Shown: positions 9,078 through 16,386 of the stretch, piece after piece
Layout: the number at the start of each line of letters is the position of its first letter
How positions within the stretch are numbered: the stretch's first letter is position 1
Assembly: GCA_017472965.1 (NCBI GenBank)
Contig: JAFUNR010000006.1
Span: 38,058 to 102,057 of the forward strand
Length of the DNA: 64,000 nucleotides
Origin: Oscillospiraceae bacterium
GTDB lineage: Bacteria > Bacillota > Clostridia > Oscillospirales > Ruminococcaceae
Direction of reading: 5' to 3'
The notes under the pieces: generated by a model
The model's database searches: none
The model's input: only the letters and a program-made list of their open reading frames with translations
What the model was told of the DNA's origin: nothing
Position numbers and translations under genes: made by a program

Positions 9078-9284
9078 TTATTCCTCGGCGGAAGGCTCTA
9101 CCACACACCGCTGCAGCGCAAAATCCAAAAACAGATTGATCAGTTCGTTACGGCTGCGGCCGGTTTTGGCGGCAATGGTGTCCAGCTGTTCGGCAATATC
9201 CTCCCGCACACGGATAGAAAACACCCGGTGTCCATCCTCGCCCTTGGGCCGTCTGGGCTTGATGATCAGTTGCTCGTTCTCCAT
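9078..9284 (-). CDS. Ribbon-helix-helix (Arc/CopG-type) regulator
   Basis: A 68-residue protein. Residues about 25-60 fit the ribbon-helix-helix fold: a short strand (VFSIRVRE), helix (DIAEQLDTIAAKTG), turn, then helix (SRNELINLFLDFAL). Such proteins bind palindromic operators as dimers and often control their own and a neighbouring gene. The start at 9284 has AAGGCGGTG upstream; two further upstream residues lack support. A divergent gene (9384) lies across a 99-nt gap containing a perfect palindrome, its likely operator. An antitoxin role is possible, but no toxin is recognisable. Confidence 0.7.
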   Translation of the reverse strand: MENEQLIIKPRRPKGEDGHRVFSIRVREDIAEQLDTIAAKTGRSRNELINLFLDFALQRCVVEPSAEE

Positions 9285-9316
9285 AGATTCACCGCCTTTC
9301 AATCTTTATTGTAGGA

Positions 9317-9345
9317 TTGAAATTGAGTGGAATATATGTTATATT
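9317..9345 (+). promoter_or_regulatory. Promoter of the 67-residue gene
   Basis: TTGAAA (9317-9322) and TATATT (9340-9345), spaced 17 nt. The -10 element overlaps the left arm and spacer of the palindrome at 9331-9364, the usual arrangement for repression. Confidence 0.5.
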
Positions 9346-9364
9346 ATATGTGATAACATATATT
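9331..9364. promoter_or_regulatory. Perfect 12-bp inverted repeat, likely operator
   Basis: AATATATGTTAT (9331-9342) and its exact reverse complement (9353-9364) flank a 10-nt spacer. The repeat lies between the ribbon-helix-helix gene and the divergent small gene and overlaps a plausible promoter. It has no T-tract and low GC, so it is not a terminator. Confidence 0.65.
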
Positions 9365-9383
9365 TGATGCGGAGGGGTTTGCT

Positions 9384-9587
9384 GTGAGTTCGGAGCAAAA
9401 AGGAGAAAAAGCGTTTCCGCTTGAACGGCTGCAGGTTTTGGCTCAGTTTGGAAGCCTGCCGCAAAGCGCTGCGGCAGATCCGGCTTTCCTGAAGGATTGG
9501 GCAAAGGAATATCTGGAGCAGCACCGCGGCAGCGAGCCTGCACTGGAAGAGCTGTGGAAACTTTATTGTGAATATGATATCCTCTGA
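9384..9587 (+). CDS. Small hypothetical protein
   Basis: A 67-residue, soluble, helical-looking protein with no recognised domain. It begins with GTG at 9384 behind a GGAGGGG ribosome binding site at 9371-9377. Its position behind a likely ribbon-helix-helix operator suggests repression by the divergent regulator. A terminator starts at the stop codon, so it is transcribed alone. Confidence 0.6.
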   Translation: MSSEQKGEKAFPLERLQVLAQFGSLPQSAAADPAFLKDWAKEYLEQHRGSEPALEELWKLYCEYDIL

Positions 9588-9618
9588 TGCCGCACCCCTC
9601 CGGTGCGGCAGTTTTTCT
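9588..9618 (+). terminator. Terminator, second copy of a 31-nt repeat
   Basis: Identical over 31 nt to 9010-9040, including loop and T-tract. It ends the 67-residue gene. Confidence 0.8.
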
Positions 9619-9712
9619 GCAAAAAAACGCTGCCTCGGGCTTTACCTTTGCCGCGAATCTGTGCTATTATTGTCTGTAACAGAATATATCTTTGAAAGGA
9701 GAACCTATACTT

Positions 9713-10021
9713 ATGTCTGAGCTTCTGGAAATTATCATGATCGTCAGCTTCGGCGCCTCGTGGCCGCTGAATGTGGCAAAATCGCTGCGCACCCGCAGTG
9801 CCAAGGGCAAGAGCGTTGCATTCCTGCTTTTCATCTTCTTCGGCTATATCGCCGGTATCGCCTCCAAATTCACCAATGCCGCTTATATGGCGCAGTTTGC
9901 CGATAAGTGGTATGTGCTGGTGTTTTATTTCCTGAATCTGAGCATGGTGGGGCTGGATATCATCCTGTACTTCCGCAACCGTAAGCTGGATAAGGAGCGC
10001 GAAAAGAATGCGGGCGTATAA
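9713..10021 (+). CDS. PQ-loop family small membrane protein
   Basis: A 102-residue protein with three predicted membrane helices. The early SWPLNVAKSLRTRSAKGKS stretch matches the PQ-loop motif region of SWEET/semiSWEET-like small transporters. In such half-transporters a homodimer forms the pore; the substrate here is unknown. ATG at 9713 follows GAAAGGAGAA. Its 3' end overlaps the next gene by 14 nt, suggesting translational coupling to the hydrolase. Confidence 0.7.
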   Translation: MSELLEIIMIVSFGASWPLNVAKSLRTRSAKGKSVAFLLFIFFGYIAGIASKFTNAAYMAQFADKWYVLVFYFLNLSMVGLDIILYFRNRKLDKEREKNAGV

Positions 10022-10769
10022 AGAGATCAACTACACCGGCGGCGAGCGGTCGGCCTGCGTGCTGGATCTGTTTGCGCCGGAAGGGGATTTTGATACCGTG
10101 TTCGTGTATTTCCACGGCGGCGGTCTGGAGGCGGGCAGCAAAGATTGTCCGCCGTATCTGGTACGGGATCTTCTGACAAACGGCGTCGCACTGGTCAGCG
10201 CCGATTACCGGATGTACCCTGATGCGCGCTGGCCGGATTTCATCCATGATGCAGCCGCTGCGGTAAAGTGGGTATGTGATCACATCGGCGAATACGGCCC
10301 CTGCAAAAATATCTTTGTGGGCGGATCCTCGGCGGGCGGGTATCTTTCCATGATGCTGTGCTTCGATCCTGCCTATTATGCCGCCGCCGGTGTGGATGCG
10401 GCGCGCATCACCGGTTATATCCACGATGCGGGCCAGCCCACCGCGCATTTCAATGTGCTGCGCGAGCGCGGTCTGGATACCCGCCGCGTGATCGTGGACG
10501 AAAGCTGTGCGCTGTACCATGCGGGCACGCAGCCGCAGTACCCGCCCATGCTGTTCATCGTGGCGGATAACGATATGCAAAACCGCTATGAGCAGACGGT
10601 GCTGCTGCTTTCCACCCTGAAGCATTTCGGCCATGAGGAACAGTGCACCCTGAAGCTGATGCATGGCACCCACTGCTCGTATACCTATGCGGCCGATGCA
10701 CAGGGCAGCAGCGTTTTTGCCGGTGTTGTCAACGGGTATATCAATGGTGTTCTGGAAAAAAATAAATGA
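10008..10769 (+). CDS. Alpha/beta hydrolase (HSL/esterase-like)
   Basis: A 253-residue hydrolase of the hormone-sensitive-lipase-like branch. HGGG (about 36-39) forms the oxyanion hole, GGSSAGG (about 106-112) carries the nucleophile Ser, and a late HGTH segment gives the catalytic His. It has no signal peptide, so it is likely a cytoplasmic carboxylesterase acting on small acyl esters. It overlaps the PQ-loop gene by 14 nt, hinting that the membrane protein may import its substrate. Its stop codon is embedded in the Fur-like box at 10767-10781. Confidence 0.8.
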   Translation: MRAYKEINYTGGERSACVLDLFAPEGDFDTVFVYFHGGGLEAGSKDCPPYLVRDLLTNGVALVSADYRMYPDARWPDFIHDAAAAVKWVCDHIGEYGPCKNIFVGGSSAGGYLSMMLCFDPAYYAAAGVDAARITGYIHDAGQPTAHFNVLRERGLDTRRVIVDESCALYHAGTQPQYPPMLFIVADNDMQNRYEQTVLLLSTLKHFGHEEQCTLKLMHGTHCSYTYAADAQGSSVFAGVVNGYINGVLEKNK

Positions 10770-10781
10770 GAATAATTCTCA
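10767..10781. promoter_or_regulatory. Fur-family operator
   Basis: TGAGAATAATTCTCA is a perfect 7-1-7 palindrome matching the classical Fur box core and 12 of the 14 fixed positions of the Bacillus-type TGATAATNATTATCA. It sits 19 nt upstream of the -35 of the rubrerythrin promoter and overlaps the stop of the preceding gene. Fur or PerR control of oxygen-defence genes is common. Confidence 0.65.
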
Positions 10782-10800
10782 ATAATTTTTCAAAAACCTA

Positions 10801-10829
10801 TTGCAATCCTATGAAAGATATGCTATAAT
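10801..10829 (+). promoter_or_regulatory. Rubrerythrin promoter
   Basis: TTGCAA (10801-10806), 17-nt spacer, TATAAT (10824-10829) with an extended -10 (TGC before it). A leader of about 78 nt follows. Confidence 0.75.
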
Positions 10830-10913
10830 AAAGCCACAGTCAGGGAGGATGGCTCCCCCGGACGAAGAAACGAAAAAATAAATTCCAAAAAGGAAAAACG
10901 GAGGATAAAGATT

Positions 10914-11456
10914 ATGGCTAAATGGGTATGTCAGGTTTGCGGTTATGTTCATGAGGGCGATGCCGCCCCCGAAGCTTGCCCCGTGTGCAAGGTTCCTGCC
11001 AGCAAGTTCACCAAGCAGAGCGAAGAGAAGGTCTGGGCTGCCGAGCATGTTGTCGGCATCGCCGCCGATGTTGCCGAGGATATCAAGGCTGATCTGCGCG
11101 CCAACTTTGAGGGCGAGTGCAGCGAGGTCGGTATGTATCTGGCCATGGCCCGTGTGGCTCACCGCGAGGGTTACCCCGAGATCGGCCTGTACTGGGAAAA
11201 GGCCGCATGGGAGGAAGCCGAGCACGCCGCCAAGTTTGCCGAGCTGCTGGGTGAGGTCGTGACCGCCTCCACCAAGAAGAATCTGGAGCTGCGCGTGGAT
11301 GCCGAGAACGGCGCCACCGCCGGCAAGTTCGATCTGGCCAAGCGCGCCAAGGAAGCCAATCTGGATGCGATCCATGATACCGTCCATGAGATGGCCCGCG
11401 ATGAGGCCCGTCACGGCAAGGCTTTCGAGGGCCTGCTGAAGCGCTACTTCAACTAA
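10914..11456 (+). CDS. rbr: Reverse rubrerythrin
   Basis: A 180-residue non-heme iron peroxidase that reduces hydrogen peroxide in the cytoplasm of anaerobes. The rubredoxin-like domain comes first (Cys6-X2-Cys9 and Cys22-X2-Cys25), followed by a ferritin-like diiron domain with repeated Glu and ExxH ligands ([32 protein letters not shown]). This order is that of clostridial 'reverse' rubrerythrins. Rubredoxin follows 46 nt downstream and is the likely electron donor. A strong promoter and Fur-like box precede it. Confidence 0.92.
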   Translation: MAKWVCQVCGYVHEGDAAPEACPVCKVPASKFTKQSEEKVWAAEHVVGIAADVAEDIKADLRANFEGECSEVGMYLAMARVAHREGYPEIGLYWEKAAWEEAEHAAKFAELLGEVVTASTKKNLELRVDAENGATAGKFDLAKRAKEANLDAIHDTVHEMARDEARHGKAFEGLLKRYFN

Positions 11457-11502
11457 AAAATAATTCTGATCAAAATATTCAAGCTTATAAAGGAGCATCA
11501 CC

Positions 11503-11637
11503 ATGAAATATGTGTGCAATGTCTGCGGCTGGGTCTACGATGAGGACGAAGCCGGTGTCAAGTGGGAGGATCTGCCCGAGGATTTCGCCTGCGAGCTGTG
11601 CAGTGTAGGTAAGGAAGACTTCTCTGCCGAAGAATGA
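11503..11637 (+). CDS. Short rubredoxin
   Basis: A 44-residue one-iron electron carrier with Cys5-X2-Cys8 and Cys30-X2-Cys33. Typical rubredoxins have about 52 residues. This one lacks most of the PEDGDPDNG loop and has CELC instead of the usual CPLC. ATG follows AAAGGAGCATCACC. It probably feeds electrons to rubrerythrin upstream and possibly to the flavodiiron protein at 24108-25256. A terminator follows at once. Confidence 0.88.
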   Translation: MKYVCNVCGWVYDEDEAGVKWEDLPEDFACELCSVGKEDFSAEE

Positions 11638-11646
11638 TCAAACAGA

Positions 11647-11680
11647 ACAGGGGAACGGCCGCCGCCGTTCCCCTGTTTTT
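11647..11680 (+). terminator. Rho-independent terminator after rubredoxin
   Basis: Perfect 12-bp arms (11647-11658 and 11665-11676) followed by TTTT. Confidence 0.85.
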
Positions 11681-11718
11681 ATTGTGATGCAGATGAACTC
11701 TTTGCCGCAGAGCGTCCG

Positions 11719-11892
11719 TCAGGAAAGTGTATTTTCCTCCTCGGCGCTCTTTTCCCCGGCGGCTGTTTGGTTTTCCGGTAAGGAAGCTTTTACTGTGCGG
11801 ATCGCCCGCCGCATCTTTTGTGTGGCATTGCGCAGGAGCAGCATTGCCAGTTGCGCCAGTGTGGTCAGTCCCATGATGATCGCATGCAGCAT
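11719..11892 (-). CDS. Possible small membrane protein
   Basis: A 57-residue reading frame with a hydrophobic N-terminal helix (about 2-20), a basic stretch and an acidic tail. The ATG at 11892 is preceded by AGAAAGGTG. Codon choice is not as clear as in neighbours, and no family is recognised, so it may not be real. Further upstream in-frame sequence is AT-rich and not coding-like. Confidence 0.4.
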   Translation of the reverse strand: MLHAIIMGLTTLAQLAMLLLRNATQKMRRAIRTVKASLPENQTAAGEKSAEEENTLS

Positions 11893-12090
11893 AGTCGGTA
11901 CACCTTTCTGTGTGTCATACGGTTTCTCGCCTTGATTTGATGGTAACACATCAGTCAAAAGAATGCAAGCGGTTTGAAAATTTCTTTTTTGCGCCGCCCG
12001 CAGAAGACGGTGCACTCTGTCAGATAGCCGAAATATCTGAAACGGGACTTTTGACTGTATACGGGAAAAATGAATGTAATGCGGGCTGTA

Positions 12091-12131
12091 TTGCATTTGC
12101 ATAGTATATATGGTACTATGTGAGTGCAAAT
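12091..12131 (+). promoter_or_regulatory. Acyltransferase promoter inside nested inverted repeats
   Basis: TTGCAT (12091-12096) and TACTAT (12114-12119) are 17 nt apart. The -10 is embedded in an inverted repeat CATAGTA (12100-12106) / TACTATG (12114-12120), with a second pair ATTTGCA / TGCAAAT (12095-12101, 12125-12131) outside it. This looks like an operator over the promoter. The rest of 11893-12090 shows nothing else I can support. Confidence 0.5.
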
Positions 12132-12154
12132 ATCACAAAAAGGAGAATTCTGCC

Positions 12155-13324
12155 ATGAAGGAAAGCGCAAAGCCGGCTGCACCGAACCGCAATCACGGGC
12201 TGGATCTGCTGCGCATCATCGTGACGGTGATGGTGGTGGTCATCCATTTGCTGGTGTACGGCGGGCTGCAGCAGAATACGGCGCCGTTCACAGAGAGCTA
12301 CGCACTGCTGTGGTTTTTTGGAATCATGGCAGATTGCGCTGTCAACTGTTTTGCGCTGATATCAGGTTATGTTTCCTATGAATCAAAATTCCGGTATACA
12401 AATGTCGTTAGACTGCATTTGACAGTGCTGTTCCACGGCGTACTGCTGACGCTTCTGTTGAGCTGTCTGCTTCCGGGGCAGGTGAGCGGTATGGATATCA
12501 TCCGTTCCTGTTTTCCTCTGCTCAGTAATACATATTGGTATTTTACGATGTATGTGGGCGTTGTGCTGCTTTCGCCGCTGCTCAACTGGCTGATGCGCTG
12601 CCTCAGCCAACAGTGGTCTGCGGTGCTGGTCATCGGGATCATTCTGCTCCTGTCCGTGCTGCCCACCGCTACCCAGCGCGAGGCGTTCACCGCCGTGACA
12701 GGTTTTGGTCGGGCATGGCTGACAGTGATGCACGCCGTCAAGAATTTTGTGAATGTCAACCGGGGGTTCAGCCTGCAATGGCTGGCGGCGCTGTATTTTA
12801 TCGGCGCCTATATGAAAAAATACCGCGAAGAACTGCGCTGCAAAAAATGGGTTATCCTGCTGGGTTATTTCGGCTGTGTTGCCTTGACCTGGGTGCTGAA
12901 ACTGGTGCTCGAGGGCTGGACGGTCTGTGTACAGGGCAGTATGGCGGATCTTTCCATGCTGATCGACTATTGCTCACCCACCGTGCTGTTTGCGGCCATC
13001 GCGCTGGTGTTGTTTTTTTCGGCGCTGCAGGTGCCGCAGTGGGCGCTGCGGGGGCTTTCTGTTTTTGTGCCGCTGTCCTTCAGCGTGTATATCATCCACG
13101 ATCACCCGCTGGTGCGTCGCCTGATCATTCAGGACAGCCTTTTGCCGGTGCTGGGGCTTTCGCCATGGCTGCAGCTGTTGGTGGTGGCATTCTGCGCTGT
13201 TAAGATCTGGGCGATCTGTTCCGGTGCGGACTGGATCCGCCTGCACATTTTTAAGCTGCTGCGTATCGACCGTGCACTGCAGGCGCTGGAGCGTTTTCTG
13301 GTGCGGCCTTCTGAAAAGACATAA
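12155..13324 (+). CDS. Acyltransferase 3 family membrane protein
   Basis: A 389-residue protein of the acyltransferase 3 family, with about ten membrane helices. The family's early Arg and His are present (DLLRIIVTVMVVVIHLL). Members O-acetylate or otherwise acylate surface polysaccharides or lipids from the cytoplasmic side. The ATG at 12155 follows AAAAAGGAGAATTC. It has its own promoter and no operon partner, so the acceptor is unknown; cell-surface glycan made through the 39654-45655 operon is one possibility. Confidence 0.82.
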   Translation: MKESAKPAAPNRNHGLDLLRIIVTVMVVVIHLLVYGGLQQNTAPFTESYALLWFFGIMADCAVNCFALISGYVSYESKFRYTNVVRLHLTVLFHGVLLTLLLSCLLPGQVSGMDIIRSCFPLLSNTYWYFTMYVGVVLLSPLLNWLMRCLSQQWSAVLVIGIILLLSVLPTATQREAFTAVTGFGRAWLTVMHAVKNFVNVNRGFSLQWLAALYFIGAYMKKYREELRCKKWVILLGYFGCVALTWVLKLVLEGWTVCVQGSMADLSMLIDYCSPTVLFAAIALVLFFSALQVPQWALRGLSVFVPLSFSVYIIHDHPLVRRLIIQDSLLPVLGLSPWLQLLVVAFCAVKIWAICSGADWIRLHIFKLLRIDRALQALERFLVRPSEKT

Positions 13325-13343
13325 GAAAGAAACGGTGCGCCAC

Positions 13344-13372
13344 TTGAGTTTTCCGGCTGCGGTTGCTATAAT
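13344..13372 (+). promoter_or_regulatory. Promoter of the glycyl radical enzyme gene
   Basis: TTGAGT (13344-13349), 17-nt spacer, TATAAT (13367-13372) with extended -10 TGC. Confidence 0.7.
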
Positions 13373-13452
13373 GAGGGTGTGAAACCGGCACGGAGGGACT
13401 GCCCGCCAGCGTGGATGATATGCCGGGCAAAACGGAAAAAGGAGTGTGCGCT

Positions 13453-15642
13453 GTGAATTTTGATTTTCAGCAGATGAAACCGCTGATCCAGCAGGAGTTT
13501 GATGCGGTTCTGGATCACTATCCCACGGATCTTTCCCATATCACAGATGCAGTTCCCACAGGCGGCGATCCTTACGAGCGCAAGCGCATTCTGGTGGAGC
13601 GTGCCGCTGCCGAGTGTCCGGTACACCTGTTCGGCCACTATCCCTTTGCTATGGAGCTGGATGTGGGCGAGGTGCGGGATATCTGTTATCAGGGCATCGG
13701 CAACCGCTGCCGCGATAAAAGCGGTGTGGATTTTTCTCCGCTGCTGGAATTTGCCATACAGATGAACAAATACAATCTGTATTACGGCGGCAGCTATACC
13801 GATCCGCTGCACAATACGCTGGATCACGATCTGCTGCTGGAGCAGGGCTTCCGCGGCGTGTATGAGCGGTGTGAAGCATTGAATGCAACCGAGTCGGATG
13901 AAAAAAAGCGCCGTTGGCGCGAACTGGTCATGACCTGCTGCCGTGCGGTACAGACAATCGGTCTGCGGCTGCGCGGGCTGGCACAGCAGCTGCTGCCGCA
14001 GGCGCAGGATGAGGATGTGCGCTACAATCTGCAGCGGATCGCATCCTCGCCCAATACCCCGTGGGAGCCCGCCGTCACCATGTTCGATGCGCTGAATTCC
14101 ATCCTGTGCACCACGGTGCTTATCTCCGGTCTGGATGGCGTGGAGATGAACGCTTATGGTCAGCTGGATCGGCTGATCATGCCTTTTTATGAAAAAGACC
14201 TTGCCGCCGGGCGCATCACCCGGCAGGAGGCTTTCTTCCTGATCTGCTGCTTCCTGCATAAAACGGATCTGCACTGCCATTTCAATGAGCAGCGCAACAC
14301 CCACTATGATAATGGCACCAGCGTGATGATCGGCGGCTGTGATTCGGATGGCAGACCTCTTTACAACGAGATCACCCGCATGGTGCTGGAGGCCTACACC
14401 GATAATAAACTTATCAATCCCAAGCTCAATGCCCGCGCCAGTGCGGAAAGTCCGCGGGAATACATCGAAGCGCTGGCGGCTTTGCAGCGTACCGGCAACA
14501 ATAACCTGATCATTGAAAATGACGATTATATCATTCCCATGTTTGAACGCATGGGACTTTCGGTGCAGGATGCCCGCCGTTATGTGGGCAACGGCTGTCA
14601 GGAGGTCATCTGCCCCAACCAGCTGCACAGCCGCGCATTTGTCTATCTGAATCCGGTACAGGTTCTGCTGGATACGCTGCATCACACACAGGATACCCTG
14701 CCGGCAGGGCTGCAGGCAGTCTACCGGTACGGCTGCTTTGAAAAAGGGGATTATACCCGTCTTCACGCTTCGTTTTTAGCCAATTTCCGCTCGCTCATCC
14801 GGGTGATCGCAGAGGCTTATGCTCCCTATGAGCGGCTGCATCCCACCGTTTGCCCCGAGCCGATGCACTCCGCTTTTACCGCCGACTGTGTGACAAAAGG
14901 ACAGGATCTTGCCGAGGGCGGTGCAAGGTATAATCACAAGACGCTGTCCATTGTGGGCTTTGGTACCCTGTGCGACAGCTTGCTCAGTCTGCGCCGCGCC
15001 TATGCGGCGGGCGGGCAGGAGGAACTGATCCGGGCGATTGCCTCAAATTTTGAAGAGTTCGGGCCGCTGCGGCAGAAGCTTCTGAAAAGCAGCGACCGGT
15101 TCGGACATTCTGCGGCGGCGGATGATTTTGCGCGTGCTCTTGCCGATGAGCTGGCGCAGGTATCCCGCGGCGTATATAACGCCTGCGGCATTGAATGGCG
15201 TACCTCGCTTTTTACCTATTCTGTGTTCGTTCCGATGGGGAATGCCACCGGTGCCACGCCGGACGGCCGCCGCGCGGGAGAGGTGCTTTCCCGCCAGATG
15301 AATATGGCACAGATCCCTTCGCTGACGGATGCGGCGCGTTCTATGGCGGTGCTTGGCGAAGCGGATTTCAACGATGTGGGTGTGTTTGACCTGACGCTGC
15401 CGCTGACAGTGACCGACAGCGAAAATGCCCTCAGTGCGCTGACGGACTATATCCGTACCTGCCTTGCACTGAAGCTGCCGGTGCTGCAATTCAATGTGGC
15501 GGATGTGCAGACCATGCGCGAGGAAAGGGAGAAAAAGGGCACACACCCCGATCTGGTGGTGCGTGTATGCGGCTACAGCGCCATCTTCGGCGGTCTGTCG
15601 GAAGGGCAGCAGGACGAGATCATTTCCCGCGCACGGAGCTGA
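13453..15642 (+). CDS. Glycyl radical enzyme of the pyruvate formate-lyase family, substrate unknown
   Basis: A 729-residue cytoplasmic, oxygen-sensitive glycyl radical enzyme. The C-terminal motif RVCGYSAIF places the radical on Gly707; Ser or Ala is usual where Cys stands. The active-site loop GNGCQEVIC gives Cys382 and Glu384. A Cys-x-Glu pair resembles the GCVE of dehydratases and C-N/C-C lyases rather than the Cys-Cys of true pyruvate formate-lyase. I cannot name the substrate. No radical-SAM activase is encoded anywhere in the window. The GTG at 13453 behind AAAAAGGAG is preferred; an ATG at 13411 has a more distant site. The beta-rich gene 62 nt downstream may be co-transcribed. Confidence 0.85.
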   Translation: MNFDFQQMKPLIQQEFDAVLDHYPTDLSHITDAVPTGGDPYERKRILVERAAAECPVHLFGHYPFAMELDVGEVRDICYQGIGNRCRDKSGVDFSPLLEFAIQMNKYNLYYGGSYTDPLHNTLDHDLLLEQGFRGVYERCEALNATESDEKKRRWRELVMTCCRAVQTIGLRLRGLAQQLLPQAQDEDVRYNLQRIASSPNTPWEPAVTMFDALNSILCTTVLISGLDGVEMNAYGQLDRLIMPFYEKDLAAGRITRQEAFFLICCFLHKTDLHCHFNEQRNTHYDNGTSVMIGGCDSDGRPLYNEITRMVLEAYTDNKLINPKLNARASAESPREYIEALAALQRTGNNNLIIENDDYIIPMFERMGLSVQDARRYVGNGCQEVICPNQLHSRAFVYLNPVQVLLDTLHHTQDTLPAGLQAVYRYGCFEKGDYTRLHASFLANFRSLIRVIAEAYAPYERLHPTVCPEPMHSAFTADCVTKGQDLAEGGARYNHKTLSIVGFGTLCDSLLSLRRAYAAGGQEELIRAIASNFEEFGPLRQKLLKSSDRFGHSAAADDFARALADELAQVSRGVYNACGIEWRTSLFTYSVFVPMGNATGATPDGRRAGEVLSRQMNMAQIPSLTDAARSMAVLGEADFNDVGVFDLTLPLTVTDSENALSALTDYIRTCLALKLPVLQFNVADVQTMREEREKKGTHPDLVVRVCGYSAIFGGLSEGQQDEIISRARS

Positions 15643-15704
15643 CATTGGCATAGACAAAATGAACCGGTACGGATATACCGGCAAACGGATGGAGTTATAA
15701 TAAA

Positions 15705-16283
15705 ATGAAACTGGATTTTTCCGCCGGCGCATGGTAGCCGGAGGGGCAGGTGACCTACGCCTATTCCTGCCGCTTTGAACAGACCCCCGTTTTTACGCAG
15801 CTGCCGGATCATATCGCGAGCAGGGCAGAACCGCAGGCGGTCTACGGCTTCGAGAACATCTCGCTGCTCTCAACGCGGAAATATACCGCCGGCACAACTG
15901 TCACAACACGCTGTGCCTTTGAGGGCGACGCCGCTCCGCTGATCGTGCTGGCGAAAGATCTTCAGCCGGATGCGCGCGGCGTACAGCGCTACGGCGAGTA
16001 TCTGGAGATCGTGCTTTATAAAAACGGTGTCAATGTCTGGCATATGCGGATGGTTGACGGTGCGGTCACATGGAAAAAGCAGCTGGGCGTGGAATTCCCC
16101 GTGAGCGAGGGCGAGCCGCACACCTTGAGCGTGCGCGTGCAGGGCGAACAGCTGCTCATCGCCGCCGATGAACATAAAATGTCGGTGCTGGTGGAGGATA
16201 TGTACCCTGCATTCTACGCCGGTATCGATGCCTGCGAGGGGATCTGCCGCTTTTATTCGCTGGAGATCGGCGAAGCGGAGTGA
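15705..16283 (+). pseudogene. Beta-rich hypothetical protein with in-frame TAG at codon 11
   Basis: From ATG 15705 (GGAG at 15691-15694) the frame reads MKLDFSAGAW, then TAG at 15735-15737, then continues open to 16283. The downstream part (PEGQVTYAYSCRFEQ onward) reads as one protein of 192 residues with the amber codon included. Translation could instead restart at GTG 15750 behind GGAGG (15740-15744), giving 177 residues. The body is beta-strand rich and may adopt a concanavalin-like fold seen in carbohydrate-active proteins; I do not recognise the family. It could be a recent nonsense mutant, a gene with a moved start, or a read-through gene. It follows the glycyl radical enzyme gene. Confidence 0.6.
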
Positions 16284-16306
16284 TCTTCAGGTGATCCGAA
16301 ACAGAA

Positions 16307-16348
16307 AAAACAGCGGTGCTGTCCGGCAAAGGACGGCGCCGCTGTTTT
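16307..16348. terminator. Bidirectional terminator
   Basis: AAAACAGCGG (16307-16316) pairs with CCGCTGTTTT (16339-16348), with inner pairing between. It lies between convergent genes. Confidence 0.75.
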
Positions 16349-16386
16349 GGCGTCGGCAATATACAATTACGCTGTGCAAAGCGATC

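Noticed and set aside
13411-13452. Earlier ATG start for the glycyl radical enzyme
   Set aside because: The ribosome binding site fits GTG 13453 better and the extra residues are not protein-like.
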